Origin: Myxococcales bacterium
GTDB taxonomy: Bacteria > Myxococcota_A > Polyangia > Polyangiales > Ga0077539
DNA: 64,000 bases
NCBI GenBank assembly: GCA_016792845.1
Contig: JAEUKH010000012.1
Coordinates: 43,764-107,763 of the forward strand
Direction: 5' to 3'
This document shows positions 9,301 to 16,846 of this stretch, piece after piece. Position 1 is the first letter of the stretch. Every line of letters starts with the position of its first letter. The position numbers and the translations under genes are program-made. The notes beneath the pieces were generated by a model. The model was not told where the DNA came from and searched no databases. It worked only from the letters and a program-made list of their open reading frames with translations.

Positions 9301-10853
9301 GTCAGGGCGTCGACACCAACGTGGCCGGCGGCATCTTGACCGATGCGCGCTTCAGGCACGCGATGGACGTCTACCGTCAGGCGGAGCGCGCCCCCGCGAG
9401 CGAGGCCGTCGCGCTCTACGAGCGTGCGGCGACGGAGATGCAAGAGGCGGTGAACGCCAACCGGCAGCACCCGCAGGCCGCGCTCGCGATGTTCTACACG
9501 GCCCTCGCGTACGAGCGCACCAACCGATTCGACACCGCGACGCAGACGTACATTCGGATCATCCAGGATTACAACAACACCCGCAGCGCATCGGGTGATG
9601 AGCTCGCGGGCGAGAACCTCGCGCAGCGCATCAACATCTTGGAGCAGTCGAACTTCCGCGCGGCGGTGAACCTTGAGCGCATCTTCGACTACGACCGCTC
9701 GTTGCAGTACTACGGCAACGTGGTGAACGACGCGCGCTTTGCCAACGCCGAGGGGCATGGCGAGCACGTCCATGACGCGCTGGCGTCGATCGCGCTGACG
9801 AACACGAACCTCGCGCGGTGGTCGGCGGCCCGCACGGCGTGGCAGAACTTCTTGCCGCGGGCGAACGCGGGTCGTGAGCGCGCGGAGGCAGAGTTCCGCG
9901 TGGCTGAGATCCCGTACCGGGCCGGCAACTGGTCTGAGGCCGTGAGCTCGCTGCAAGACTATCTGCGCCGCGCGACGTCGAGCGCCGACAACGCGCAGTT
10001 TCGCGTGCAGGCGCAGTACAACATCGCCCTCGCGTACCAGCGTCAGGGCAACGCCACGCAGTACCGCCGCGCGCTCCGCGAGGTGGTGACGGTCTTCCAG
10101 GCGACGGGGCAGCAGCCCGGCTCGACCGCGGCGGCCTGGGCCGCAGAGGCGCTCTTCCGCGACCTCGACGACCAGACCACGGAGTTCCGCCGTAACCAGT
10201 TTCAGCGTGGCGAACCGACGGCGCTCCGGGCGCAGCTTGAGACCTTCAAGACGCAGCTCCGGGCCATCGACGAGTCGGCGCGTCGCATCGTCGCCCTTCG
10301 CGGCGGCGAGTACTCGGTGGGCGCGTTGGTTCGCCAAGGCCAGGCCCACGAGCACCTCGCGCAGCAAGAGCGTCGCATCGCTGACCTCGTGGTGATCCCC
10401 CGGGCCGATCAGCAGCGCCTCGCGCAGGCCGAGCAGCAGATCGCGCGGCTCCGCTCTGCGGCCGACCAGCTTGAGCGGGTGAACCGTCAAGACCAGGCCG
10501 ACCGCATTCGGCAGCAGGCCGATGAGCTCGAGCAGCGGCTCAACGATCAGCGTTCGGCCCAGACCACGCAGGTGCAGCAGGCCTTTGACCAAGAGGCCGA
10601 CGCTGAGACGCAGCTCGCGATCATCAACTACGGCACGGCCATTCACACGGCCCGCTCGAACAACATCCCGACGCAGTTCTCGGCCGAGGCGCTGCGGCAG
10701 CTCCGCTCGGAAGACAACCAGCGCCTCCAGGAGCAGGCCCTGACCCAGCAGCGGGCCTTCCCGTATCAGCCGGGGATGTTCAACGGCGGCGCCCCGGGTG
10801 CCGTGCTCCAACAGCAGACTCCGGTGGCCGCACCGGGGATCGCCCGCGACTGA
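6363..10853 (+). CDS. giant secreted TPR protein (AgmU/GltD/NfsD-like)
   Basis: This 1496-residue protein has a signal peptide (MKIVNRLRWVGLLLTVLALV, cleavage near AFAQ) and a Pro/Ala-rich linker. More than a dozen TPR-like units are spread over the chain (for example YEAITLYRIFLQLYPLHFRA, AVLAYGQFIQNYPNDEAAYE and LQYYGNVVNDARFANAEG). A Gln-rich coiled coil lies near the C-terminus (about 1290-1430). It overlaps the preceding gene by ATGA. A very large periplasmic TPR protein next to a TPR lipoprotein and an AgmX/PglI-domain protein is the hallmark of GltD (AgmU) or NfsD, which is about 1200 aa in M. xanthus. It probably scaffolds an envelope complex. Whether the cell glides, sporulates or uses this for surface polysaccharide is not shown by the sequence. 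Confidence 0.75.
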   Translation: MKIVNRLRWVGLLLTVLALVHPTAFAQPRTDADAGAPATPDAAVLTAGAPDPASTPEPRPAPTPAATPSAPTDAVFGSGSSQQTVAPRPARTAQQVEEFRTLENEVMGFLERGGRFRDSINGLLSRHHDRQLARLRAGFDRQIAAERTAEGEARRHAIDVFLRFLETYPEDAERTPDVMFRLAELYFDESAYAKLEADERADQMRNERLAQGLPTEDIQSTPVDYRCSVLLYRHIVTRFPRFRLQDSTHYLLGWVLKEMGHEDEAMTSYRGLVCPSRFHYEGEHGFDLAAPLQPVDQPVICGRLFDILRPRAPQLMSPAPAVESDAGVAPAAPYVAPPANDTIAIPTDYAQCQPLNGPNNQPSRYAGETWYFIGDYHFDNARDDEGNALSIAAYQASMRASERRRPVVQGGRTPTAAIQGAGQTANEQPEAARAQFDPQIEYGQFWSKALYKIGWAFFRMTNGYPAALRNFAYLLDYYDFVGAEAAAQGNRTDTLKWVGVIFTESEWGIGAGDEASRCQQVVDQVAHPPSDAPRPFDCSGIIRIVSPADAMSIATAREGTARATPVPGRPAYIAQDRPWTPEAYLELANNYFQQTKYYEAITLYRIFLQLYPLHFRAPRVAESIAIAYERQRQFDQAIAARGRLAQFTEGSAWWNSNNNHPDAQREADMVARNSLHDTAILHHQNAGRLRQEAAQLAARARTLTGAEQVTALQSASERLRSANEEYQAAVLAYGQFIQNYPNDEAAYEFRYNRADALYWSRRYDEAARAYGEVRESNENDQYLAPAAYMAVKSQELHVRNLAQRRQLDPCLAVRAGIAPADLVDDTGATLLTGDQAASCVNPPTSGAPGANDGQSISELTVPEPVRDLMAARIAYAQRVPGNLDNASALRDVVQVDDEHPENNPPYRPKFAYLNARTLMRFGHIGGNEGAEQLYRNILRVYCQDRTVAGATFADLNNIMVLQNRQDDLEALAREQTQSTCQGVDTNVAGGILTDARFRHAMDVYRQAERAPASEAVALYERAATEMQEAVNANRQHPQAALAMFYTALAYERTNRFDTATQTYIRIIQDYNNTRSASGDELAGENLAQRINILEQSNFRAAVNLERIFDYDRSLQYYGNVVNDARFANAEGHGEHVHDALASIALTNTNLARWSAARTAWQNFLPRANAGRERAEAEFRVAEIPYRAGNWSEAVSSLQDYLRRATSSADNAQFRVQAQYNIALAYQRQGNATQYRRALREVVTVFQATGQQPGSTAAAWAAEALFRDLDDQTTEFRRNQFQRGEPTALRAQLETFKTQLRAIDESARRIVALRGGEYSVGALVRQGQAHEHLAQQERRIADLVVIPRADQQRLAQAEQQIARLRSAADQLERVNRQDQADRIRQQADELEQRLNDQRSAQTTQVQQAFDQEADAETQLAIINYGTAIHTARSNNIPTQFSAEALRQLRSEDNQRLQEQALTQQRAFPYQPGMFNGGAPGAVLQQQTPVAAPGIARD

Positions 10854-10864
10854 GAGGCTCACTG

Positions 10865-12421
10865 ATGTACTCGTCTCGCATCTCACTCTCGCTGGCCTTC
10901 GTGCTGAGCCTCCTCGGGGCGGCGTGTTCGTCGAACGACAGCGCGAGCAGCACCCAGACCCCGTCGCGCGCCACCAGCTCGGGCAGCGAGCGGAGCGGTC
11001 GTACCCCGGATGCGGGCACCACCGCCGAGCCGCTGGCCGAGTCTGCGACGCGCACCACGCCGCCGCCGCCTCCGACCGCGCCGACGCCTCCACCGCCTGC
11101 GGCCCCCACGGCCCCCGCGGCACCTCCTGTCGAGACCGCTGCGGCCGCGCCAGGGGCGAACACGCGCGCCTTGTCGGGCTCGGCCCAAGCCTACTTTCAG
11201 CAGGGGGTCGAGGCGGCGGGGCGCGGGCAGCTTGAGCCCGCCGCGCAGAACTTTCAGCAGGCCCTCGACGCTGACCCGCGCGCCGCACAGGCGGCCTACA
11301 ACCTCGGCGTGATCGCCGAGCGCCAAGGCAACGACGCGCAAGCCGAGAGCTTCTATCAGCGCGCGATCAGCATCCAGCAAGACTACGACCGCGCGGTGGT
11401 GGCGCGGTGCCGCATGCTGCTTCGGCAGCGGCGAAACGGCGACGCCCTCACCTTCGCGCAAGGGGTGGCCCGCAACAACCCGCGCAGCGCGCCCCTTCGG
11501 GCTGAGTACGCGCGCATGCTGGTGCTCAACAACCGCGCCCCCGAGGGCATCGAAGAGGCGCGTCAGGTGTTGCGCTTCGACGAGCGCAACGTGCCCGCGA
11601 AGCTCGCGGTGGCCGAGGCCTACCGGGCGCAGGGCCGCCTCGACCTCGCGCTCTACATCGTGAACGACCTCATCAACGGCTCAGACCCCAATCACCCGGA
11701 GTCAGGGGCAGGGGTGAGCAACGCCGAGGTGCAGCACCTCCGCGGGCTCTTGCAGATCGAGGTCGAGCGCAACGTGGCCGCTGCGATTCGCTCGTTCTCG
11801 CGGGCCGTCGAGCTCGCGCCCGACTTCGCAGAGGCGCGCAACAACCTCGGGATCCAGTACCTTCAGGCGGGCAACTACGAGCAGGCCAACGAGCAGCTCG
11901 CGGCCACCGTGGCGCTCGCGCCGGGGTGGGCCAAGGGTCACCTCAACTACGGCGACGCGCTCCGCGCGATGGGGCAGTTCGACCGGGCGACGGCCGAGTT
12001 TGCGCGCGTTCAGCAGCTCGACCCCTCGATGGTCGAGGTTCACTACAACTACGCGAGGCTCTACCTCGATCAGTCGCGCACCGTCACTGGTAGCGCCGTC
12101 GATGACCTCACGCGCAAGGTTCAGCTCTTGCAGCAGGCGCAGGGGGCCTTCACCCGGTACCGCGAGACCCGCGGCTCGGCCTTTGCGACCGACAGCCGTC
12201 GCGAAGACGTCGAAGGCCAGCTCACGACCATCTCTCAGCAGCTTGAGCGCACCAACCGCGCGCTTGAGCGCGCGCGCCGCAACGCCAACCGCACCGCAGC
12301 GACCCCTGCCGCGGCGCCCGCAGCGACCCCCGCGGCGACCCCTGCGCCCGCTGACGCACCGGCTCCGGCGGCGCCTGCGGCTCCGGCGCCCGATGCGGCC
12401 ACCCCGCCCGCGACCAACTGA
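10865..12421 (+). CDS. TPR lipoprotein (AglT/GltE/NfsE-like)
   Basis: This 518-residue protein has a type II signal sequence ending in the lipobox LGAAC (Cys21). A Ser/Pro/Ala linker is followed by several canonical TPRs: AYFQQGVEAAGRGQLEPAAQ with NFQQALDADPRAAQAAYNLG, then AIRSFSRAVELAPDFAEARN with NLGIQYLQAGNYEQANEQLA. The C-terminus is an Ala/Pro repeat tail. It starts 11 bp after the giant TPR gene. Lipidation and TPRs fit GltE/AglT, the outer-membrane TPR lipoprotein of the gliding core complex. It would anchor the two larger TPR proteins to the outer membrane. The family resemblance is clear only at the level of architecture and context. Confidence 0.75.
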   Translation: MYSSRISLSLAFVLSLLGAACSSNDSASSTQTPSRATSSGSERSGRTPDAGTTAEPLAESATRTTPPPPPTAPTPPPPAAPTAPAAPPVETAAAAPGANTRALSGSAQAYFQQGVEAAGRGQLEPAAQNFQQALDADPRAAQAAYNLGVIAERQGNDAQAESFYQRAISIQQDYDRAVVARCRMLLRQRRNGDALTFAQGVARNNPRSAPLRAEYARMLVLNNRAPEGIEEARQVLRFDERNVPAKLAVAEAYRAQGRLDLALYIVNDLINGSDPNHPESGAGVSNAEVQHLRGLLQIEVERNVAAAIRSFSRAVELAPDFAEARNNLGIQYLQAGNYEQANEQLAATVALAPGWAKGHLNYGDALRAMGQFDRATAEFARVQQLDPSMVEVHYNYARLYLDQSRTVTGSAVDDLTRKVQLLQQAQGAFTRYRETRGSAFATDSRREDVEGQLTTISQQLERTNRALERARRNANRTAATPAAAPAATPAATPAPADAPAPAAPAAPAPDAATPPATN

Positions 12422-12430
12422 CTTTCTGCG

Positions 12431-12472
12431 CTGACATCGCTGGCGAGAACTTTTCGTCGCCCGCGGTGTCAG
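12431..12472 (+). other. strong intercistronic stem-loop
   Basis: CTGACATCGC pairs with GCGGTGTCAG (one G-T wobble) and, inside it, GGCGA pairs with TCGCC around a 10-nt loop. The total is about 15 pairs, starting 10 nt after the stop of the TPR lipoprotein. No U-run follows, so it may act as an mRNA 3'-end stabiliser, an attenuator, or a weak terminator before the small secreted-protein gene. Confidence 0.5.
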
Positions 12473-12533
12473 AGGGTGACCCGAGGGTGTGTCATCGGGG
12501 CGCGGGCTGTGGCGCGGCGACGGTGAGTTTCGA

Positions 12534-12562
12534 TGTTCAGGCCTGGTGCGACGGGGTACACT
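12534..12562 (+). promoter_or_regulatory. possible internal promoter
   Basis: TGTTCA (12534-12539) and TACACT (12557-12562) are 17 bp apart. The -35 match is weak. It is reported because a gap of about 240 bp with a stable hairpin separates the 518-aa lipoprotein gene from the next gene, which would otherwise be poorly transcribed. Confidence 0.3.
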
Positions 12563-12662
12563 CTGCGGGCTGATGGTGTGTGAGCGCTTTTTACAACTGA
12601 GACCAAGCACCATCGCCTGTCGGGCGTTGAAGCTTCAGACGGCAGACAGAGGAGAGAGAGCG

Positions 12663-12986
12663 ATGCAGACGGCGAAGAAGATGGGCTTGCGCTTCGCGGT
12701 GATCGCAGGGGTGTTGAGCGCGCCGCTCGTGGCGTCGGCCCAGCCTGCGCCGACCCCGGCGGCGACGCCTGCCAACAGCGAAAACGTGCAGGCCACGGTG
12801 CGCAACGAGAACGGGCGGCGGGTCTATGTGGCCAGCACCGTGATCGACGTGCGCGGCGAGATTCAGCGCCCCTACGCCTTCTCGGTGTCGGGCCGTTCGA
12901 GCCTGGGGTACAGCTATTTTGAGCAGCCGGTTCACTTCGTTCAAGAGATCCTTGAGTCGGTGCGACGGGCGCCGTTCAAGCCTTGA
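12663..12986 (+). CDS. small secreted protein (GltF/NfsF-like position)
   Basis: This is a 107-residue exported protein. The ATG at 12663 follows an AGAGGAGAGAG ribosome site and opens a signal peptide (MQTAKKMGLRFAVIAGVLSA) with cleavage after ASAQ. The mature part of about 80 residues has a short Pro/Ala linker and a compact domain with RRVYVASTVIDVRGEIQRP and ending FVQEILESVRRAPFKP. No known motif is recognised. Size, export and position between the TPR lipoprotein and the TonB-like protein match GltF/NfsF, a small periplasmic component. A longer frame from 12489 is open but lacks a ribosome site and would bury the signal sequence. Confidence 0.65.
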   Translation: MQTAKKMGLRFAVIAGVLSAPLVASAQPAPTPAATPANSENVQATVRNENGRRVYVASTVIDVRGEIQRPYAFSVSGRSSLGYSYFEQPVHFVQEILESVRRAPFKP

Positions 12987-13040
12987 GCGTGTGGGTTGGC
13001 TGAGTTTCGAGCGGTCTAGAGAGTCGACGGAGGCGGTACG

Positions 13041-14519
13041 ATGGCGCAGCAACAGAGTGGTGGGCGACGACCCGGGGCGATGACCCAGGCGATGGCCGCC
13101 GCGAAGAACTACACGGGCCCGAAGGTGCTGCGTGTGGGGGTGTTTCGCGGTACGAAGGTGACCGAAGAGCGCATCATCCGTGAGCGCGTCACGGTGACCG
13201 TGGGCACCACCGAGCGAAACACCTTCACCGTGGTCGCGCCCGAGGTGCCGCCGAGCTTCGAGCTCTTCTCGATGGAGGGGGGCCAGTATGTGCTCAACTT
13301 CACCGACCGCATGGAGGGCCGCGTGGTGCTCGACAGCGGCATCAAGAAGCTCTCAGAGCTCCGGCAGGGCGGGGCGCAGCGCGGGCCTGCGGGCTTCAAG
13401 ATCCCGCTGCCCGAGTCGTCGCGCGGCAAGATCGAGCTCGGCGAGGTCACGTTTCTGTTTCAGTTCGTGGTGCCGCCGCCGCCGCAGCCGAAGCCGCAGT
13501 TGCCGGCCGCGATTCGTTCGAACGTCTTGCGCAACGTCGACTGGACGTACAACGCCTGTCTGTCGTTCTTCCTGGTGGTGGCGATCGTGGGCGTGGCGTA
13601 CGTCGAGTACATCTACGACCCCGTGGTCGATGACGGGCTCGACCTGAGCGACGCGCGCCTTGTGCGGCTCTTGGCGACCCCCGCGGCGCCTGAAGAGCCT
13701 CCGCCGCCTGAGCAGACCCCCGATCAAAATCAACAGCCTGAACAGAACCAGGCGGCCGCTGCGCCGGCCCAACATGCGCCCTCTCCCGCGCAGAACGCGG
13801 CGGCGCGTCAAGCGGCTGCGCAAGGGCGCGCCGAGCGTCAGGCTTCGAACGCCGCGGCCGCGGCCGAGCGTGCGGCCAATGCGGCCTTGGCGGGTCTTCA
13901 GAACAGCGCCGAGTTTGCGGCGCTTACGGGCGCGACCGACACGGGCCGCGGTTCGGCGCGTGACGCGCTCAGCCAGGGCGGCTTGATGGCGGGCTCTGAG
14001 CGAGACCTCGCCAACGTCGGCGGCATCTCGACGGCGACGGGCTCGGGGGTCCGCCGTGGCGGCCTCGCGGCGTCGGCGGGCGGCAACGGCCTCGGCGGTC
14101 GCGGGCTCGGGCAGTCGGGCACCGTCAACGGCGGCGGTGGCAACATCGGCTCGGGCGGCGAGGTGGTGACCGAGCGTGTGATCCGCGGCAGCGCCAACGT
14201 CGGCGGCGGCGACTCGGTGGGCGGCGAAGGCAACGTCGACGCCAACGCGGTGGCCCGCATCATCCGTGGTCAGCTCGGCGGCATTCGCTCGTGTTATGAG
14301 CGCTCGCTGCGTAACAACCCGACGCTCTCGGGGCGTCTCGATGTGCGCTTCACCATCGGTGAGAGCGGCCGTATCAGCTCGATCAATTCGTCGGGTCTGC
14401 CGGCGGCGCCGGAGGTCGGCACCTGCGTCGAAGGCCGTATTCGGAACCTGGTGTTCCCGCGGCCTGAGGGTGGGAGCGTTGAGTTCTCGTTCCCGTTCAC
14501 GTTTACGCCGGGGTCGTGA
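13041..14519 (+). CDS. AgmX/PglI C-terminal domain (TonB-like) envelope protein, GltG/NfsG-like
   Basis: This 492-residue protein has three parts. An N-terminal beta-rich cytoplasmic domain covers about residues 28-145; RVGVFRGTKVTEERIIRE then TVTVGTTERNTF looks like a degenerate FHA fold. One transmembrane helix lies at about 172-192 (ACLSFFLVVAIVGVAYVEYI). A Pro/Gln/Ala- then Gly-rich periplasmic stretch leads to a C-terminal domain (about 400-492) with IRGQLGGIRSCYERSLRNNP, LDVRFTIGESGRI and VGTCVEGRIRNLVFPRPEGG. This is the AgmX/PglI form of a TonB C-terminal fold with its pair of cysteines. The architecture matches GltG (PglI) and NfsG, the inner-membrane proteins thought to carry motor force to outer-membrane partners. 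No ExbB/TolQ-like motor gene is present in the window. Confidence 0.8.
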   Translation: MAQQQSGGRRPGAMTQAMAAAKNYTGPKVLRVGVFRGTKVTEERIIRERVTVTVGTTERNTFTVVAPEVPPSFELFSMEGGQYVLNFTDRMEGRVVLDSGIKKLSELRQGGAQRGPAGFKIPLPESSRGKIELGEVTFLFQFVVPPPPQPKPQLPAAIRSNVLRNVDWTYNACLSFFLVVAIVGVAYVEYIYDPVVDDGLDLSDARLVRLLATPAAPEEPPPPEQTPDQNQQPEQNQAAAAPAQHAPSPAQNAAARQAAAQGRAERQASNAAAAAERAANAALAGLQNSAEFAALTGATDTGRGSARDALSQGGLMAGSERDLANVGGISTATGSGVRRGGLAASAGGNGLGGRGLGQSGTVNGGGGNIGSGGEVVTERVIRGSANVGGGDSVGGEGNVDANAVARIIRGQLGGIRSCYERSLRNNPTLSGRLDVRFTIGESGRISSINSSGLPAAPEVGTCVEGRIRNLVFPRPEGGSVEFSFPFTFTPGS

Positions 14520-14547
14520 TCGGCTGAGGGGGCGGTGACCACGAGGC

Positions 14548-14584
14548 GGTCTGCTCAGAGGCTGAGCGGGCCGCTTCGCTTTTG
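14548..14584 (+). terminator. probable terminator of the envelope cluster
   Basis: GGTCTGCTCAG pairs with CTGAGCGGGCC (11 pairs, two G-T wobbles) around an AGG loop at 14548-14572. GCTTCGCTTTT follows. It lies 28 bp after the GltG-like stop codon. The short T-run makes it a modest intrinsic terminator. Confidence 0.5.
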
Positions 14585-14668
14585 GGGGAGTCAGAGGGCG
14601 AAGTTGCGGCCGCGCGACCCGCACCGCGCCGGCCCGGTCGATGCGGGCCAGCGCGAAGCGCAGGGCGT

Positions 14669-15850
14669 TCAGGGGCGGCGGGTGACACACCCCCGGGCGG
14701 GCACGCTGCGACCGCTCGGGGCGAAGAGGAAGATGTCGCCGCACTGGGGCGCCGCAGGGGTGCAGTCGGTGTCGCTCTCGCACGGACCCGTGCAAAAGCC
14801 CATGTTGGTGTTGGTCGGCAGACAGAGCGACGACTGGCAGGTGGCCGTGCCGTTGGGGTCGCAGCTCGCGCCGATCGGCGAGGTCAACGTCGTGGGCGCG
14901 CAGAAGAACTCAAGCCGGTCGGTGAGGTTGTTCTGATACGGCACGCAGGCCGTGCCCGCCGCGCAGTCGGCGTTGCGGCGGCAGCTCTGCTGGCAGCTCC
15001 CGAGGGTCGTCACGGGGGCGTTGTTGGCGGGCCTGAACGTGATCTCGGCGCACACATACCCGGCCCCGCGGGCCGAACACTGGCTGTCACCGCCGCTCCC
15101 CAACGCGCACGGTACCGTGCACCGGCCTCGGGCGCAGAGCCCCGTCGCGCACTCGGTGCCCGTCTGGCAGGCCACCCCGAAGGCGCGGGTGCCCGTCGTC
15201 GTGGTGCAGCGCCAACAGCCGCGCATCTCGGCGCAGGTGAAGATGCCCGCGCAGGTGGGGGTCATCCCCGAGCAGTCGGCCGGCGAGGTGCATTCGCCCA
15301 TCTCGCGCATGGTCGGCGCGCGGCACACCATGTTCTCGCAGAGGCCGCCGTTCAGGCAGAGGCGGTTGTTGCAGCAGCGCTCCCCGTTGCCGCCGCAGGG
15401 GCCCGCGTCGACCCCGACGTCGGCGACGCCCGTGTCGGTGTTCGGGGCGCCGCGGTCGGTGACCGGGGCCGCGTCGAAGGCGCCCGCGTCGGTGACGGGG
15501 TTGCCGCTGTCGACCGGCGCGCCGCTGTCAAAGCTCCCGGTGTCGGTCGCCACGACGCCGGTGTCGCTCTTGGCGACGGCGTCGGCGGGCGCGCCGGTGT
15601 CGGGCTGAACGACCCCCGCGTCGCGGGTCACGCAGCGGGCCGAGGCGCCTGTGGTGTCGCACACCTCGAAGCCGCTGCAGGGCGGGTTGCACGCGCTCAC
15701 GCACGCCCCCGCCACGCAGGTGAAGCCGTCGCGGCACGCGGGCGAACAGCTGCCGCCCGCCACGGTGTTCGAGCCGCCATCGCCGCAGCCCACGGCCCCC
15801 GCCGTCAACGCCAGGAGCACACCCAACCACCCGAACGATCGTCGACGCAT
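14669..15850 (-). CDS. cysteine-rich surface lipoprotein
   Basis: This 393-residue protein starts at the ATG at 15850 with a signal sequence (MRRRSFGWLGVLLALTAGAV) and a lipobox ending at Cys22 (AGAVGC). A first Cys-rich segment (CSPACRDGFTC, then NPPCSGFEVCD) resembles small EGF-like or Dickkopf-like modules. A linker rich in Asp, Ala, Gly and Thr separates it from a second long Cys-rich region (GNGERCCNNRLCLNGGLC, then further CxxC-type clusters to the C-terminus). This is the style of myxobacterial putative surface or adhesion lipoproteins. The frame extends upstream to 16063, but that part overlaps the divergent transporter and has no signal. No enzymatic motif is seen, and a role outside the cell is inferred only from lipidation and disulfide content. 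Confidence 0.75.
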   Translation of the reverse strand: MRRRSFGWLGVLLALTAGAVGCGDGGSNTVAGGSCSPACRDGFTCVAGACVSACNPPCSGFEVCDTTGASARCVTRDAGVVQPDTGAPADAVAKSDTGVVATDTGSFDSGAPVDSGNPVTDAGAFDAAPVTDRGAPNTDTGVADVGVDAGPCGGNGERCCNNRLCLNGGLCENMVCRAPTMREMGECTSPADCSGMTPTCAGIFTCAEMRGCWRCTTTTGTRAFGVACQTGTECATGLCARGRCTVPCALGSGGDSQCSARGAGYVCAEITFRPANNAPVTTLGSCQQSCRRNADCAAGTACVPYQNNLTDRLEFFCAPTTLTSPIGASCDPNGTATCQSSLCLPTNTNMGFCTGPCESDTDCTPAAPQCGDIFLFAPSGRSVPARGCVTRRP

Positions 15851-15937
15851 GGTTGATCGGTACCACGCCTCGGGCAGCGGCGAAATGTCAGCCGCGCCTC
15901 TCATCTTGCGATCTGGTGTAAGGTCCGCGCACCCAAG

Positions 15938-16846
15938 ATGGCCCACGGCGGAAGTACAAAGATCATCCTCATGTCTCTCGGCGCCAACGTCGGCATCGCC
16001 CTCGCGAAGACCGTCGCGGCGGTGATTACCCGCTCGGGCTCGATGCTCGCAGAGGCGCTCCACTCGTTCTCAGATTGCGCCAACCAGGTGTTGCTGCTGG
16101 TGGGCAACAAGCAGGCTCAGAAGCCGCCGACGGCAGAATACCCCCTCGGGCAGGGGCGGGCGTCGTACTTCTGGAGCTTCGTCGTCGCGCTGATGCTCTT
16201 CTTCGGCGGCGGCGTGGTGGCCATCTGGGAGGGTGTCGAGAAGGTGCACCACCCCGAGCACGTCGAGAAGGTGATGGTGGCCTTCGGGGTGCTCCTCTTC
16301 TCGCTGGTGCTTGAGGGCGTCTCGCTCGCGGGCTGTGTGAAAGAGATCCGCGCCGAGGCCAACGGGCGGGGGCTGCTCGAGACCCTGCGCGAGACCAAGA
16401 ACGCCGACCTCGTGGTGGTGACGGGTGAGAACTTCGCCGCGGTGGTGGGCCTCGCCCTCGCGGCGGTCTTCCTCGGCATCGCGGCCCTCACCGGCAACGG
16501 GTTGTGGGACGGCATCGGCAGCATCTCGATCGGCGTGGTGCTGGTGGGCATCGCGTTCTTCCTCGCGCGGGAGTCGCAGTCGCTGCTGCTCGGCGAGCGG
16601 GCCGACCCGGCGGTCGAGGCGGGGGTGCGCGAGGCCCTCTCGGCCGACGCGCGGCTTGAGGGGCTTCTGCGCTTGATCTCGATCCAGCAAGGGCCCGGCG
16701 AGGTCGTGCTGGCCATGAAGGTGAAGGTCAAGAGCGGCATCACGTCAGACGAGCTGGTGGCGGCGATCAACGAGTTTGAGACGCGGGTGCGTGCGCGCCT
16801 GCCCGAAGTGAAATGGCAGTTCGTCGAGCCCGACTTCGAAGAGTGA
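15938..16846 (+). CDS. cation diffusion facilitator transporter (ZnT9-like)
   Basis: This 302-residue membrane protein has the CDF plan: about six hydrophobic helices and a soluble C-terminal domain (from about residue 225, ADPAVEAGVREALSADARLE to the end). The first metal-site motif is present in helix 2 as HSFSDCANQ (H-x3-D). In the helix that usually holds the second H-x3-D, the sequence reads VTGENFAAVVGLALA. The His/Asp pair is therefore replaced by Glu-Asn, as in the SLC30A9/ZnT9-like branch. Substrate is probably Zn, Mn or Co but cannot be fixed. A TAAGGT -10-like hexamer lies 13 nt before the ATG. The last codons overlap the next gene (GTGA), coupling the two. Confidence 0.85.
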   Translation: MAHGGSTKIILMSLGANVGIALAKTVAAVITRSGSMLAEALHSFSDCANQVLLLVGNKQAQKPPTAEYPLGQGRASYFWSFVVALMLFFGGGVVAIWEGVEKVHHPEHVEKVMVAFGVLLFSLVLEGVSLAGCVKEIRAEANGRGLLETLRETKNADLVVVTGENFAAVVGLALAAVFLGIAALTGNGLWDGIGSISIGVVLVGIAFFLARESQSLLLGERADPAVEAGVREALSADARLEGLLRLISIQQGPGEVVLAMKVKVKSGITSDELVAAINEFETRVRARLPEVKWQFVEPDFEE

